Source of the DNA: Durio zibethinus
Taxonomy: Eukaryota; Streptophyta; Magnoliopsida; Malvales; Malvaceae
DNA: 64,000 nucleotides
Direction: 5' to 3'
Assembly (NCBI RefSeq): GCF_002303985.1
Contig: NW_019167871.1
Location: 1,791,149 to 1,855,148, forward strand
Shown: positions 1 to 11,800 of the stretch, piece after piece
Position numbering within the stretch: position 1 is the stretch's first letter
Layout of the letters: each line of letters starts with the position of its first letter
Notes under the pieces: model-generated
The model's database searches: none
The model's input: the letters and a program-made list of their open reading frames with translations, nothing else
Told to the model about the DNA's origin: nothing
Made by a program: the position numbers and the translations under genes

Positions 1-818
1 AGTAGATGATTTAGCCAGCTAATTTCTTTTTTGATATGCTTAGGTATTCACAATCAAATGATAATTTTTGCTTTAATTGTTTGTGAAGCTAGGATTAAAA
101 ATGTAAATAAAATAAACGTACTCATGAATTATTTGAAATCGATTTAAAAAAATTTAAATAAATTTCGAATTGAGTCAAACAATTTAAGTTACGAATAAGT
201 CAAATTAAAGTATTTTGTGATTCGTAAGCTTAATCATAATTTTTATTTTAAATATTTTATTATTAATTTATTTTTTTACCTTTAATATATATACACATTT
301 AAAAATCCTAAATTTCTAATTTTTTAACACATCACGCGTGACACATTTGCTTCTTCCCTCTTCCTATCTCAGCGGCACTCCCGACATCACTCTCTCCATC
401 CCATCCCAACACCAATTGCCACCGCTTCCTACCTTTTGTCTTCATCAACAAAATTTTCGGACTTTCTTGTCGATTGTCTTCTGCCAATCATTAGTCCCAA
501 CAATGACATCCTTTTGCCACTACATTAGAGAAGTTTTATGGAACTCAAGCAGTAGTGAAGCTCTCTCAAATCAAAAGGCAGGTTCATGACGTCAATGAAA
601 AGAATGAAACCGGACATAACATTTATAATTTTCTGTTCGTTCATCAAAACTAAATATGAACAGTTAATTATTTGATCATTGTTTATGACACTTATATTTA
701 AGTGTTTATTATTCAAAACTAATTATGTACACCATTTATAAGTACTTTGCTAAATCTAACTAATATGATCATTTTTATAATTAAAAAATAAAAACTATTT
801 AAGATTCAAAATTGTGAG
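1..818. other. AT-rich intergenic DNA before the hAT element
   Basis: No gene is supported here. A pyrimidine-rich stretch around 340-500 gives an open frame of about 80 codons, but it resembles no family and its composition is skewed. The last eight bases, attgtgag at 811-818, are the left target-site duplication of the hAT transposon that follows. Confidence 0.6.
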
Positions 819-997
819 TAGAGTTGGCATCGGGGTGAGGCGGGTCAGATTTTTGCTTTCCCCGACCCGAAGCCTTAGTGCTTTTACCCGATACCCGACC
901 CGTTCTTGTTCGGAGGTTTTAATGGAAAAACTCGACCCCGACTTGTTACAAATATTATTTATCAGAATAAAACCCGACCCGAATTCAATTTATTACC

Positions 998-1201
998 AAT
1001 TTAAATTTTCACATGAAACAACATTTGTAACAAACAAACACATTTAGACCATGGAGCATAATTTAATGTGGATTTACAGTTAAATTTTAACTATAAAAAT
1101 AGTCAAATTTAAATTTTCAAATGCTGTAACAGACAAACACATTTAGACCATGAAGCATAATTTAATATGAATTTATAGTCAAATTCTAACTATAAAAATA
1201 G
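998..1201. repeat. Two tandem units of about 99 bp in the hAT left arm
   Basis: The stretch holding atttagaccatg at 1042 recurs at 1141 with flanking sequence in the same order (atttaaattttc before, ttaactataaaaatag after), so the unit is about 99 bp with scattered substitutions. It lies just inside the subterminal CGGGTC-rich zone of the hAT element. Confidence 0.75.
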
Positions 1202-1271
1202 GCTGCAGTTAAAGATATAAGTACATATTCATCCAATTACAAGAGGCATCAAGTAAACACCTATAAGACCT

Positions 1272-1335
1272 CACAACAGCTTCCAGTTCAAACACAACAG
1301 CTTTCAGCTCAATCACAACAGCTTTCAGCTCAAAA
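1272..1335 (-). repeat. Three 21-bp tandem units inside the hAT element
   Basis: The motif acaacagctttcagctcaa occurs three times in direct succession with a 21-bp period. On the minus strand it stays open and would encode a seven-residue repeat of the form ELKAVVx. It sits in a minus-strand open stretch (1209-1433) of 74 codons that matches no family I recognise. It could be a captured gene scrap or a simple minisatellite. Confidence 0.6.
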
Positions 1336-2044
1336 AATATTGTCACTAAGGCACTTCTGGAAATATTAATATTTGATAAAAGTTTTTCTATCCAATCTTT
1401 TAAAGAACACCTTCTCTGCAATAAACTAACCATTTTGAGAATATTATTATTAAAAATGTTGTATTATTCTTAAAACATATGGAAATAAATGAAGCTCATC
1501 TTAAACATTATCAAAATGAGAATGCACACCATTTATTGTCCACTAAATAATAGAAATGCATGATCAGTTTTTAGATTACCAATAAATAATGAGAAAAAGG
1601 CTAAAGCAGTAAAGTTGGATGTGATACACTATATAATATTCACATAGTTCATCGGCATGACCAATAGCAATAGAAGTGTCATGTACCTTTGGTCCAGATC
1701 ACAATAAATCATTTCATTATCACTAAGCTCCATATCATCATTCTCTTCCAACCACACTAGTCCTATAAAATAAAACAATAAGATGAATAAATAAATCTCA
1801 TAAAATAATATATTTAAAAATAATAACATAAAAAATGAATTAGTCAAAAAGATAATATTATTTACCAAACTAGTTATCTTTTCCTCAATCTCACTCTCAT
1901 CAATATCTTCATAGAAAAACTTTTCTTCTAATGAAATTGACCATACAAATGAAATAATAAAATATTAACAAATAATATATAACAATAAAATATAATAACT
2001 AACAATATGTTAAAATAAAGAATAAAATTGCATAATATGCATTC

Positions 2045-4185
2045 TGTACCTTCTTTTTCAGCCCATAACCAATTTTGACAACATGTTAAAGCTTTTACAG
2101 TTGATGGGTGAAGTTTATTATGTTGCGTACTCACCAACCTCCCTCCAGTACTAAAAGTAGACCCTGAAGCAACAGTAGAAATTAGTATGACATAAATATC
2201 TCTAACAATAAGTTGTAAGATCGAAAATTGAGGTCCAGTTAGTTTCCACCAATTCAATATATCAAAATTCCCTTTTCTTAATATGACTTCTTCATCCAAG
2301 TAACGATCTAACTCTGATTTTACTTTTGATTTCTTCTTTTTTTTCCTTGAAACAAAATCATCATAGTCTCCCAAATTTCCCAATTCAATAGCACCAACAC
2401 AATCTAAAGATGAAAAGCTTGAAATAGAAGGTCCTTCTTCCTTTTTCAAAGCCAATTTCTCCTCATACTCCTTAAGCAAATCCCGACATATTTGCACAAT
2501 CCTTTCAATTTCAAATTCATCATTTTCTCCATAAATCTTTTCAAAGTAATACTCCAACAACTTTGTTTTGTACCTTAGATCTAAAATTATGGCAACACTT
2601 ATTATACCATGCACATCATTCCAATATTTTTCAAATTTGCCTAACATGCTTACAACCATACATGAAATAATTTTATTGGAATGCATAATCCATTCATTCA
2701 ATGCCAATCTAATTTTACAAATATTAGGAAAATAAAGATTTGTAGTAGCATATTTTGTACCAAAAAACCCTTCAGTGATATCATAAAATAATTTCAACTT
2801 CTCACAAACCTCAGTTGCAATGATCCAATCATTTTCAGTTGGTAAGTATTTATATAAAGGATCACCATGTAATTGCACACAATGAGGAAAAACATCTTTA
2901 TAAAATAAAGCTGTTCTAAGCATTAAGTAAGTAGAGTTTCATCGTGTTTTGACATCAACACACAACTTTTTTAAAGTTGAAATACGCAATTGACGTGCTG
3001 CCTCTTCAAATTTTTTCCACCTTTTGGTGTAGCACCCCAAAAAAGGACACTATCACAAATTCTTTCAATTCCATCTCCAATCATACTCAATCCATCTTTC
3101 ACAATCAAATGCAAGATGTGTGCACAACAACGCATATGAAAAAAAGTCCTATTAAGCAAAAGTGCATCACAACCAATTCTATCAATTAACAACTCAATAA
3201 CACCATCATTCACACTACAATTATCCACTGTAATAGATGAAAGTTTTCTATCAATATTCCAATCTAAGAAACATTTCATCAAACTTGAAGCAATGACCTC
3301 TTTCGTATGTGGAGTTGGCACATATTCAAACCTAATTAAACAATCAATTATTTACACTAATTTAATAATTAATTCAACAGTAATAATTACTTAATAAAAA
3401 ATAAATACTATCAAAATAAGATAATTTAATAAAATATACCTGATGATGCATTTTTGTAAGTTTCATTGATTATTGATGTAATGAGCAATGACAACCATGT
3501 ATCCTCTTTTTTGGTGATCAACAGTCCACATATCAGTGGTAATAGCAATTCTCCCTTCATTAGCTTCTAATTTGGATATTGTTTTTGCCTTTTCTTCTTT
3601 GAAAATCTTCAAAATATCATTCTTTATAGTATTTCGAGAAAGCATAGCAAACAAAGGTTGGAGACTGTAAGAATACTTTCTAAATTGCACATGATCAACC
3701 ATTAATAAGGGATATTTGTGCATGATTATCATGTTGACAAGCTCTCTCCTTGTGACATTTTGATCAAAGGAAAAGTTTTTTAATGTTACTTTTTCATCTG
3801 CTTTCCTTTAATTTGTTAGCAGCACTTGTTGACAAATATCCATTTGAAATCGCTTGCTGCACCTCTCTAAATGATTACACAAATGACTTGTTTCATTCTT
3901 AGAAGCACCACCAAGTTTTTTCTTACAATAATTGGATATTGCCTTCCATTCATTATTGATCTTCTCTTTTTTAAAATATTTTTATACTTCTGATTTTAGC
4001 TTACTTGAGTTATACCCACTATCATCAACTTCAGCACCATCGTTAGTCACACTTAGTGATGGAGTTGTATTTTCATCAGATGTTGGAATGAGAGTTTGCT
4101 GAATTGATGATTGATGTGAGGTAGAAGTAAGAGGTGTTAGGGAACACAAATTATCTCTCAAATTAGATATTTTACCTTCATTCAT
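2045..4185 (-). pseudogene. hAT transposase (BED finger, RNase H-like, hATC) relic
   Basis: On the minus strand the pieces run in the normal order of a plant RICESLEEPER/DAYSLEEPER-type transposase. First is an acidic N-terminus, then a BED zinc-finger core (about 3960-3840, with NYCKKKLGGAS and a cysteine/histidine tail). The block with GRIAITTDMWT follows at 3732-3463, then an intron-like gap whose acceptor lies near 3336, then SSITVDN and RCCAHILHLIVKD (3321-2971). The C-terminal hATC dimerisation region near 2260-2050 contains STVASGSTFSTGGRLVS. The gene is broken. There is a frame change near 3800 just after the BED domain, and two positions where a conserved tryptophan is read as TGA (near 3465 and in the TR-NST motif near 2942). 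These lesions rule out an active product, though the ends could still be moved by a related enzyme. Confidence 0.88.
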
Positions 4186-4992
4186 AAAAAAGAAAAATTA
4201 GAGTTAATTCTACTGAAACAATTAAAAAACGAACTTAGAATCTAAGTAACAAAAAAATTGGAAAAGTTCATTCCATAAAAAGAAAGTAAAAGATAATCCT
4301 ACCATGTACAACTTAGCATGCACCTTTAGGTTGTTCACTTAGCATGCAACTTTAGCCAAATAAGGAGGCTAATTAACATATAAAACAAGTTAAAATATCT
4401 TCATTTGTCTTCACCAATGTAGGAGCATCAGATTTCTACAAGCAGGATATTTTCAAAGGGCATAACTGGTTTATGATTGTATATTGATATATGTGCATGT
4501 AATGAATGAATTTCAAAGCTTAAATGGCCTTGTAATGGCTCGTAACTAATAATGTAAGAAAATTAAGATAGTGTTAGTAGATACGAGGTCACCTGATCAA
4601 AGGACCATACATATTTTAATGATTTTGCTATCTAGGATAAGGAAAAAATTGGGATAAGCTGATAAGGGTAAATTTCCCAGCCTTTCAGGTGCTTTATATT
4701 TAGGACATGTTCCTTTGAAATAGCTGGTTTCTATTGCATCTGATAATTCATGATTAATTTTTTGAGAGTACAAATTTATTGAGGAAATAAAAATTACATC
4801 CTTAACAAAACTGACAGCCTTAATCCTTAAGACAGTCTCTCATTATGCTACCTAGCTAGACAAGTGAATCAAAACTAGTGATGCAACTTAGAAATAAAAT
4901 ATAGTACTAAGTTTCTCATATTATGGTCTCTATCATTTTTTTTACTCCCTTGTGCTATGCTATATATTCTCACCTTTTTTTTTTTCATTTAG

Positions 4993-6252
4993 TTACCATG
5001 CAAGCTCAACGTGAAGCCCCTCCTGATATGATAGGTAAAGATAAGTTCTTAATTCAAAGCACAGTTGTCCTAGTAGAAGCAACCAATGAAGACATTATGT
5101 CTGGCATAATAAGTGATTTTTTTGCTTTTCTTGTGCTTAATTGATAATAATAGTAAGTGACTTTTGCTCATTGTTTTGCTTGACAGTTTGTCAAAGACAG
5201 TGGAAGATATATTAAAGAGAACAAGCTTAAATCAATTGCAAAAGAGCCAGTATTCAATGAATCAAGGAATAGATTATGATGTTTCAATAGCAAAAGAGCC
5301 AATATTCAATAAAGTTAGGATTATTGCACCATTATAGATGGTTATATCTACTTTGTCTATTTTTTTAACCCTTAAAGTCAAGTTATACATATATGTACTT
5401 GTATGTGTGATTGCATTATCTTTTAAAGGAAAATATATATTCTTTTTAATCTAAAAGTGAACTTGAAGAGATTTTTTGTTTGAATATGAGATTTAAACAT
5501 ATACTTCAAGTCCATTGATGAATTTTGTACCTAATACCTCTAAGAAAATTAATAAATTATCAATGTTCTCTTCACTGCATCAGGTTGCCAGGGTTGAGGA
5601 GTCAAAGATGATAAAGCCTATAAAAGATATGGAATGGAAGCCAAGGAAGATATGTTCTATACGGAGGATTTAAAGCCAATGAAGGATGCAGAGCTGAAGC
5701 TGAAGAATGATGTTAATATTGAGGACTTAAAATTAATAAAAGACATTGAGCTGAAGAATGATGTTAATGTTAAGGACTTAAAATTAGCAAAAGACAGTGA
5801 GCTGAAGCTAAAAATAATAATTTCAATAGCAAGGAGTCAAATGCAGAATCAAAGCTAGTGGAGGATATTCTTGATACTAAGGATTGAAGTCAGTGAAGGA
5901 AAATGAGTTCAATGCATTGAAGGATGGCGAGGTGAAAACATTGAAGATTATAGAGGAGATAAAGTTCGCTAAAGATGTGGAAGAAATGAAATCAAAACTA
6001 AATTACCTTGAATCTAAGCTAGCCGATGTAAGTTTATTTATATGACAAAGAATGATGCTTAATACTGACAGTTCAAAAATAAAAGTTGAATTATATTTTG
6101 CCATCATTAATTCACATCTGTTGTCATGCCGTACTATAAAGTTTCAGTAACACCATAGGTAATTTCCTTTTCAGGCTAAAGCTACCATTTCAAAACTAAC
6201 AGAGGAGAAGAGGTTAAGCACTTAAGAAAGGAAGATCTTATAAGAAGAACTA
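4993..6252 (+). pseudogene. Captured multi-exon fragment of a VAP (MSP-domain) gene
   Basis: Four exon-like blocks lie inside the hAT element on the strand opposite the transposase. Block 1 (4993-about 5112) reads VTMQAQREAPPDM then KDKFLIQS, the core of the MSP domain of plant VAP27/VAP2 proteins, which anchor contacts between the ER and other membranes. Block 2 (5187-about 5335) continues with FVKDSGRYIKENKLK. Block 3 (5584-6027) is a lysine/aspartate-rich linker with repeats of the form DLKLxKDxELK and ends EEMKSKLNYLESKLAD. Block 4 (6175-about 6252) gives AKATISKLTEEKRL, the start of the VAP2 coiled coil. Splice sites are kept (tttag, gacag, tttcag acceptors; gtaagt donor), so the capture was of genomic DNA, not mRNA. 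Frameshifts, for example between 5584 and 5634, and the missing MSP start and membrane anchor make it non-functional as a VAP. Confidence 0.85.
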
Positions 6253-7249
6253 GTAAGTTTCTGTCTATGCATTCTTCTTATAAGTCCTTGTTATATGTTT
6301 CATATCACGTGTTCAGTCATGGACAGTCCACATCAAGCGCCCTAAGACACTTGATAATAGAAGCAAGCTCAACAACCACACTTGCCTGCAACACTTGCAG
6401 ATAATTCTTAACTGTAATTTTTTTTTAAGTAACCCAAGATATGTATCATGTTTTTACGCACACTACTACCATTCATTAAAGGGTATTCATTTGATATCAT
6501 CAACAGTTAATTCAAGTCTCTGTAAAAACTCAACACGCTCGACATAACCTTAACATTAGAGGGTAATTCTAGATTCTCTAATTCATCAGAGATTATTCCT
6601 AAGGTTTTAAATGAAAATGAAGAGATTGATTTATCGATAAAAAAAATTTTGATACTTGTAAATAAAATCTATAAAGGAGATGACTTTGGCTTACCTCAAA
6701 ACTGCTGTCTGCTGGTGGCCTAGTACTAATGGAGATTACTTAAAAGGAAAGCTCAGCTGTTGTAATTTTGTTTCTCAGAAGAAGAAACGATCACTCTTAG
6801 GTACAAATGGTTGGCCGACCCGTCTGTCTTTCTATCTTGTTAACTTTTCTTTTTCTGGCTTGATGGCTTTTTTTACTGAAACAGAGGAAAGATTTGAAGG
6901 AAGAAAGCTAAATAGATGAAAGTTAAATCGATGAAAACATATGGGATGGCTAAAATTGGATAGATGGATGAGAAATTTTGAAGAGATCAAAAGAGATGAG
7001 AAAAATGGGATGACTAGATGGATTAAAAACAAGAACACTGAAAGAAATTAAAACTCAAAAATCCTTAAAAAAATTACATATATATATTAAGGTATTTTAG
7101 TAAATATCTCGGGTCGGGTCGAGTTTCATATAAACCCAACCCTGACCTGATCCAAAACTCATTTTTTCAAGAAATAAACTCGACCCTAAATGATCGGGTC
7201 GAGTCGAAACCTGATGGTTTTGGGTTAATTTGTCGACCCTAATTGTGAG

Positions 7250-8826
7250 AACCAATACTTAGCAAATAAAGAATAATTAAAAAACAACCAATATTAAGTT
7301 AACAGATGTCATTGAAATAACCCTTTTAGAGAATTATTTTCAATAGATTGTATAAATGATTTCCATTTTAAGTAATCTTTATAATATTTATATTATATCT
7401 ATTTTTTAATTGAATTGGTAGCCTTCCCCTTTTAGAAAAATCAGCTTTTCCAAACATAGTCTTTCACATATTTTATTAAGGAATAAGATACTCATGAGAA
7501 AAATAAACATTCCATTCCATGAAATTGAAACAACAAGCAAACATTAAGGATTTAGTGCAATAAGAAATACAAAGTAGAAAGTCCAAACTTTTCTTATACT
7601 CATATCACTCAAAAGCCAACTCCAAAATAGAGTGAGATAAAAAGTAGAGCAATTTATCATTGAGTTTTGTTAAGATGGATTGATCCAAAATGATCAATAC
7701 CATTTTAGCCCTTACTAGAGGTATGGTTCTTCATCACACCAAATCCTTTCACCCAAAAGACTTTAAATTTTGGAATTTTTATAGTCTTACAAATTGAATC
7801 TCTATCCTAGGAAAATTTTTTTTTTTTATACTAATCATCAATTGATTATTAAACTTTTTGTATTAGATACTAAATCTATGTAGGAGGAAAAATGTTGAGT
7901 AGTGTTTGTTTTGCATCAAATAAGTCTTAGATTTTAATAGATTTTTTTATTTATTACTATTATACTTTTATTTTAAGTAGATTACATAAATTCATGTATT
8001 ATTATCATATTTTATAAAAAAATTATATATCACAATTTGTATCGACATAAAAATATGAAATATATATTTATTTTATTAAACTTATATATATTTATTACTA
8101 AAATTTTAAACAGTATTACTTTCGTGTGTTTTTTATATTATATTTGTATCATATTTTAAATTATCAGATCTAATATAAAAGAAAGTGTTAAATAATTTTA
8201 TTTTGCATATATTAAGTTTAAAATTTATTATGATATTATATTTAAATTAAGGTTTTTTTTTAATTTATAATCAATTGATTATAAATTGAATGTTTTAAAG
8301 TTACTTAAATTTTATGGATATATTATTCTTCGAGCTCATTAAATTTGAATTACTATTATTTATTAAAATTTAGAACAGAGTGATATTTATTTTTTAATAT
8401 TTATAATATTATTATATATCTGTAAACATACAAAATATTTGTTTCTACCATTAGATTTGTATTTATAAGTTAGTTATGTCATTGTGTTATTTGGAACTCA
8501 AAATTAGGAGAAAAATTAGCAATACTCTTATTTATTTTATTTTATTTAAATCTAATTCAAAACACATTTAAAAAATTTTTGAAATTAATATAAAATTTTT
8601 TTATTGTTTTAAAATATTAAAAAAAAAGCAGGTTTAGGCATGCTCTCTAGACCCCGCCTCAACTTAAGCGCAGAAAAACCATAAGACAAGACTGAATTGG
8701 TTTTAAATTTTTTTGTCCGAGCCGTGATCGAAAGCTTGGAAACAGACCTGGAGAAGACAAGTCTCAAGTTCCAGTCGGTTGGCTCGGTTGAAAATCAGCT
8801 TCTGCAATTACAAGTCGAAAAAAAGT
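7250..8826. other. AT-rich spacer and DGS1 upstream region
   Basis: No gene is seen. The part to about 8630 is low-complexity AT-rich sequence. From about 8640 the composition becomes more balanced and probably holds the promoter and 5' UTR of DGS1. No convincing TATA box was picked. Confidence 0.5.
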
Positions 8827-11800
8827 ATGGAAGCTACACCTGGCGGAAACGAATCTTCAAGGGATGTTAAAACCCTAATCTCATTTTATTCTAACTTTCT
8901 ATGGAACAGACTGTCCACTTTGATTCGTTCTTCCCCTTCTATTTTTCTCCAGAAAATCTCAAATCTGTCTCGCCAAACGACTCTTCCTATCTCTACGACA
9001 CGCAGGGCCGGTCTCCCTCTCCCATTGCCTTCCAACTCATTCAACTTCACTCCGTACCACCTCGACCCCTTCTTCATTTAGTATTTTTTTTTTAAATTAA
9101 TTGAAGAGAAAAGTGATAGTTTTATTATAATATTTAAATTTATTGAATGATTTTTACATGCAGGACGACGCCAGAGGCATCGAGAGTTTATGAAGTTCTG
9201 AATGATATAATGGATCGCTCCATTTTAAATTTGCATAAAATTCAAAATAATTTGCAATTTTGGCAATCTAGAGCGGAGGTAATGTTGTTTACTAATTACT
9301 AAGGCTTAGCTTGATCATTATTTTTCTTTTTTCCTTTTGCTAAATAGAAATTCTGAATAATGAAAAGTGTACCTATTTTTGGAAAAAGAAATACAACTAG
9401 TTTTTCCTTCTTTTTTTTTCTGAAATAATTGTATTAGAATTAATGTTGCATTTGAGTTACTATTAATTTACTTTTTTAGTCAATTTTGAATATTCTGTTT
9501 GCTCATGCAAGTAGCAATAGCAACAAACAAAACTAAAAGAGTTGTTGTAAAGCAAAACCAGAATTGCTAAAAAATGAAAAAATGACCCAAATGTAAGACC
9601 GATTATAATATAATTACTCTATATAAAAATGAAATTATTGTTTTTAGTTCTGAAAATATAAAAATTTATTCATTTTTTAGTTCTGTCAAAATATTATTTT
9701 GCTTTTGTATGCACTGTCCAAGCACATTTATTGTTATTTACTTGGAGAAAGGGAATACAAGTAGCAAAAACAACAGGTACTTAAGAGTGTAATTATTGGT
9801 TATTTGCTTCAGTGTTTATCCTAATATTGTAGAAATTTTTAGGGTTCTAATGCAAGGAAAGTTTACTTCATGATTTTTGAGCGAGGGCCACGAGCTTTTG
9901 TTAATGGAACGGTTCAACTCATTCATGAAAGTGTTGCTGATGGTTCAGCAATGCAGCATCTTTCCCATTCTGCATCTGCCTACATCTCTGAAAGGATTGC
10001 TGTCTTGTCTGCCTTAAGGTGTTCAGTTTCAACTTTTTTGGCTGAGGTTTGCTCCATCTTGTTCTAGTTCTGTATTGTCATGTCATGTTTTGACCATGAT
10101 AAAGAAGCTTATAATTTGCTAACACTCTTTGCAATTTTATTGTTTTTTTCTTTTTTATTCAATAAACTTAACATTATGTAGTAGTTAGGTAGCCTTGATA
10201 ACTGCCCATTAACTATTGTTATTTTTTTTTGTCACACATGAGTAATCAAGGATTGATTGCTTGTTTGTTTTACTAGTTTTATGTGGAGGTTTACAAATGT
10301 GGAGAGGAGTTTGTAAACGATTCAGAGAAATCATTTTCCTCACTAATGATCATTCTTAATGGTTTATTTTCTAAGTTGGAGGTATCAATTGGCCATCTTC
10401 ATGCATTAAGTCAGGTAACAATATTGATGTATGTCTTTTTGTAATTGTATTTGCCTTTGCAATATTTTCACTCTGTTGCTATGATTAGCTTGTTAAAAAC
10501 TTCTAAGTTCGAATTTTCATTTTCAAAATCTATGCAGAGTGATTCTTCTGTTGATGGAACCTATTCATTTCCCAAATTATTTGAGAAATTGCCAGAAATC
10601 AATCAGGAAAAGTCTCAACGGACAGATTGTGAAATTAGTGATGTTGTCAACTTGGTTTATAAGAATCTACAAGAATTAGACTCTTACTTAGCTCTCATGG
10701 TAATGATTAACTAATACTTTTATCTTTAATCTTTGTTGCAACAAAACTAGACAGTATTTTATTAACTAACTGACTTGTTCACTTAAGGTTCTTGCATTTG
10801 ATCATCAATTAAATTTTGGTATGTGTTTCTTATTTTTTTTTATCTTGCTCTTAGGTAGCTAAACACCAAAAACCAAGGAAGTTAACTCGTAACTGGATCC
10901 AGTACACATGTGGTGCAGTTGGTCTTTCAGTTTGTTCTTTTTGGCTCCTACGACATAGCCGTTTGATGGGAAGTTCTGACATTGACAACTGGATTCGTGA
11001 AGCAAAGGAGTCAACAGTTAGCTTCTTTAATGACCATGTAGAGCAACCGGTACATTTCATTGTGCTAATCTGATTGCTCAGTTGTTTTTACATTTGTCTC
11101 ATGCAAGTTTTGTGTTGATAATTTTTATAAATACTTGAGAATGCAATTGGTTTCTTTGTTGTTAAACTCAATTTATCTTCAGCTTTTGTCAATTAGAGAT
11201 GAACTTTTGGATACATTTAAGAAAAGGCAAAAAGGTGTGATGGATATGGAGGAAGTGCAGTTGACTTCCAATTCTCTCCACAGGTTAAATCTTTTCCTTG
11301 CCAGTCTGTAATCATTAACATTCAATTAAAATTATCAAGTAAGGGAATTGTAGAGTGTAATTTCTTCAGTCCTTTTCTTTTTCTCCCTTTTTCCCTCTAT
11401 GCATGAAGCATGCCTCTGTGAAAATACATGGTTGTGAATTTTGGGCAACGGGCCTCCATATGTACAAAAAAATATTCTTACTTTTTCTTTTCACTCTATT
11501 CTAATCTTTGCTAAAAAACTTGGATTCTTCTAGAGATGTAAGTTGCTGGATGTTAGTTTTAATTGATTATAGATTATCTTCCCGCTTCACTATTTGGTCC
11601 TTTCTTTTCTTTGGTGATGGGAAGTAATGAAAATTTTTTCATTCATTCTAAGGTAATTGTTATATTCTTGACAGCCATGACAAGTGTTTTTTCTGTATGT
11701 AATTTCATGGTTTGCAGAATGTTATTGGCCTTCAGCGAGCAGACAAACGGTAAAGAATTCCTAGAGAGTGCATCGGACCAGGAAATGCTTGAGATAGTTA

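Larger units (their letters stand above)
819..7241 (-). mobile_element. hAT-superfamily DNA transposon, complete ends, decayed
   Basis: The element is bounded by a perfect 8-bp target-site duplication, attgtgag at 811-818 and again at 7242-7249; 8 bp is the hallmark length for hAT. The left end starts TAGAGTTGGCATCGG and the right end, read inward, starts TAGGGTCGACAAAT, an imperfect terminal inverted repeat of the kind plant hAT elements carry. Next to each end is a subterminal zone rich in CGGGTC/GACCCG motifs (about 840-970 and 7105-7205), a usual place for transposase-binding sites. Inside are a minus-strand transposase relic (2045-4185) and a plus-strand host gene fragment (4993-6252). 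The 6.4-kb length is large for the family, mostly because of the captured DNA. Strand is given by the transposase. Confidence 0.92.

Noticed and set aside
814..1047. 77-codon plus-strand frame with RVGIGVRRVRF
   Set aside because: It is made by the CGGGTC-rich subterminal zone of the hAT element, not by a gene.
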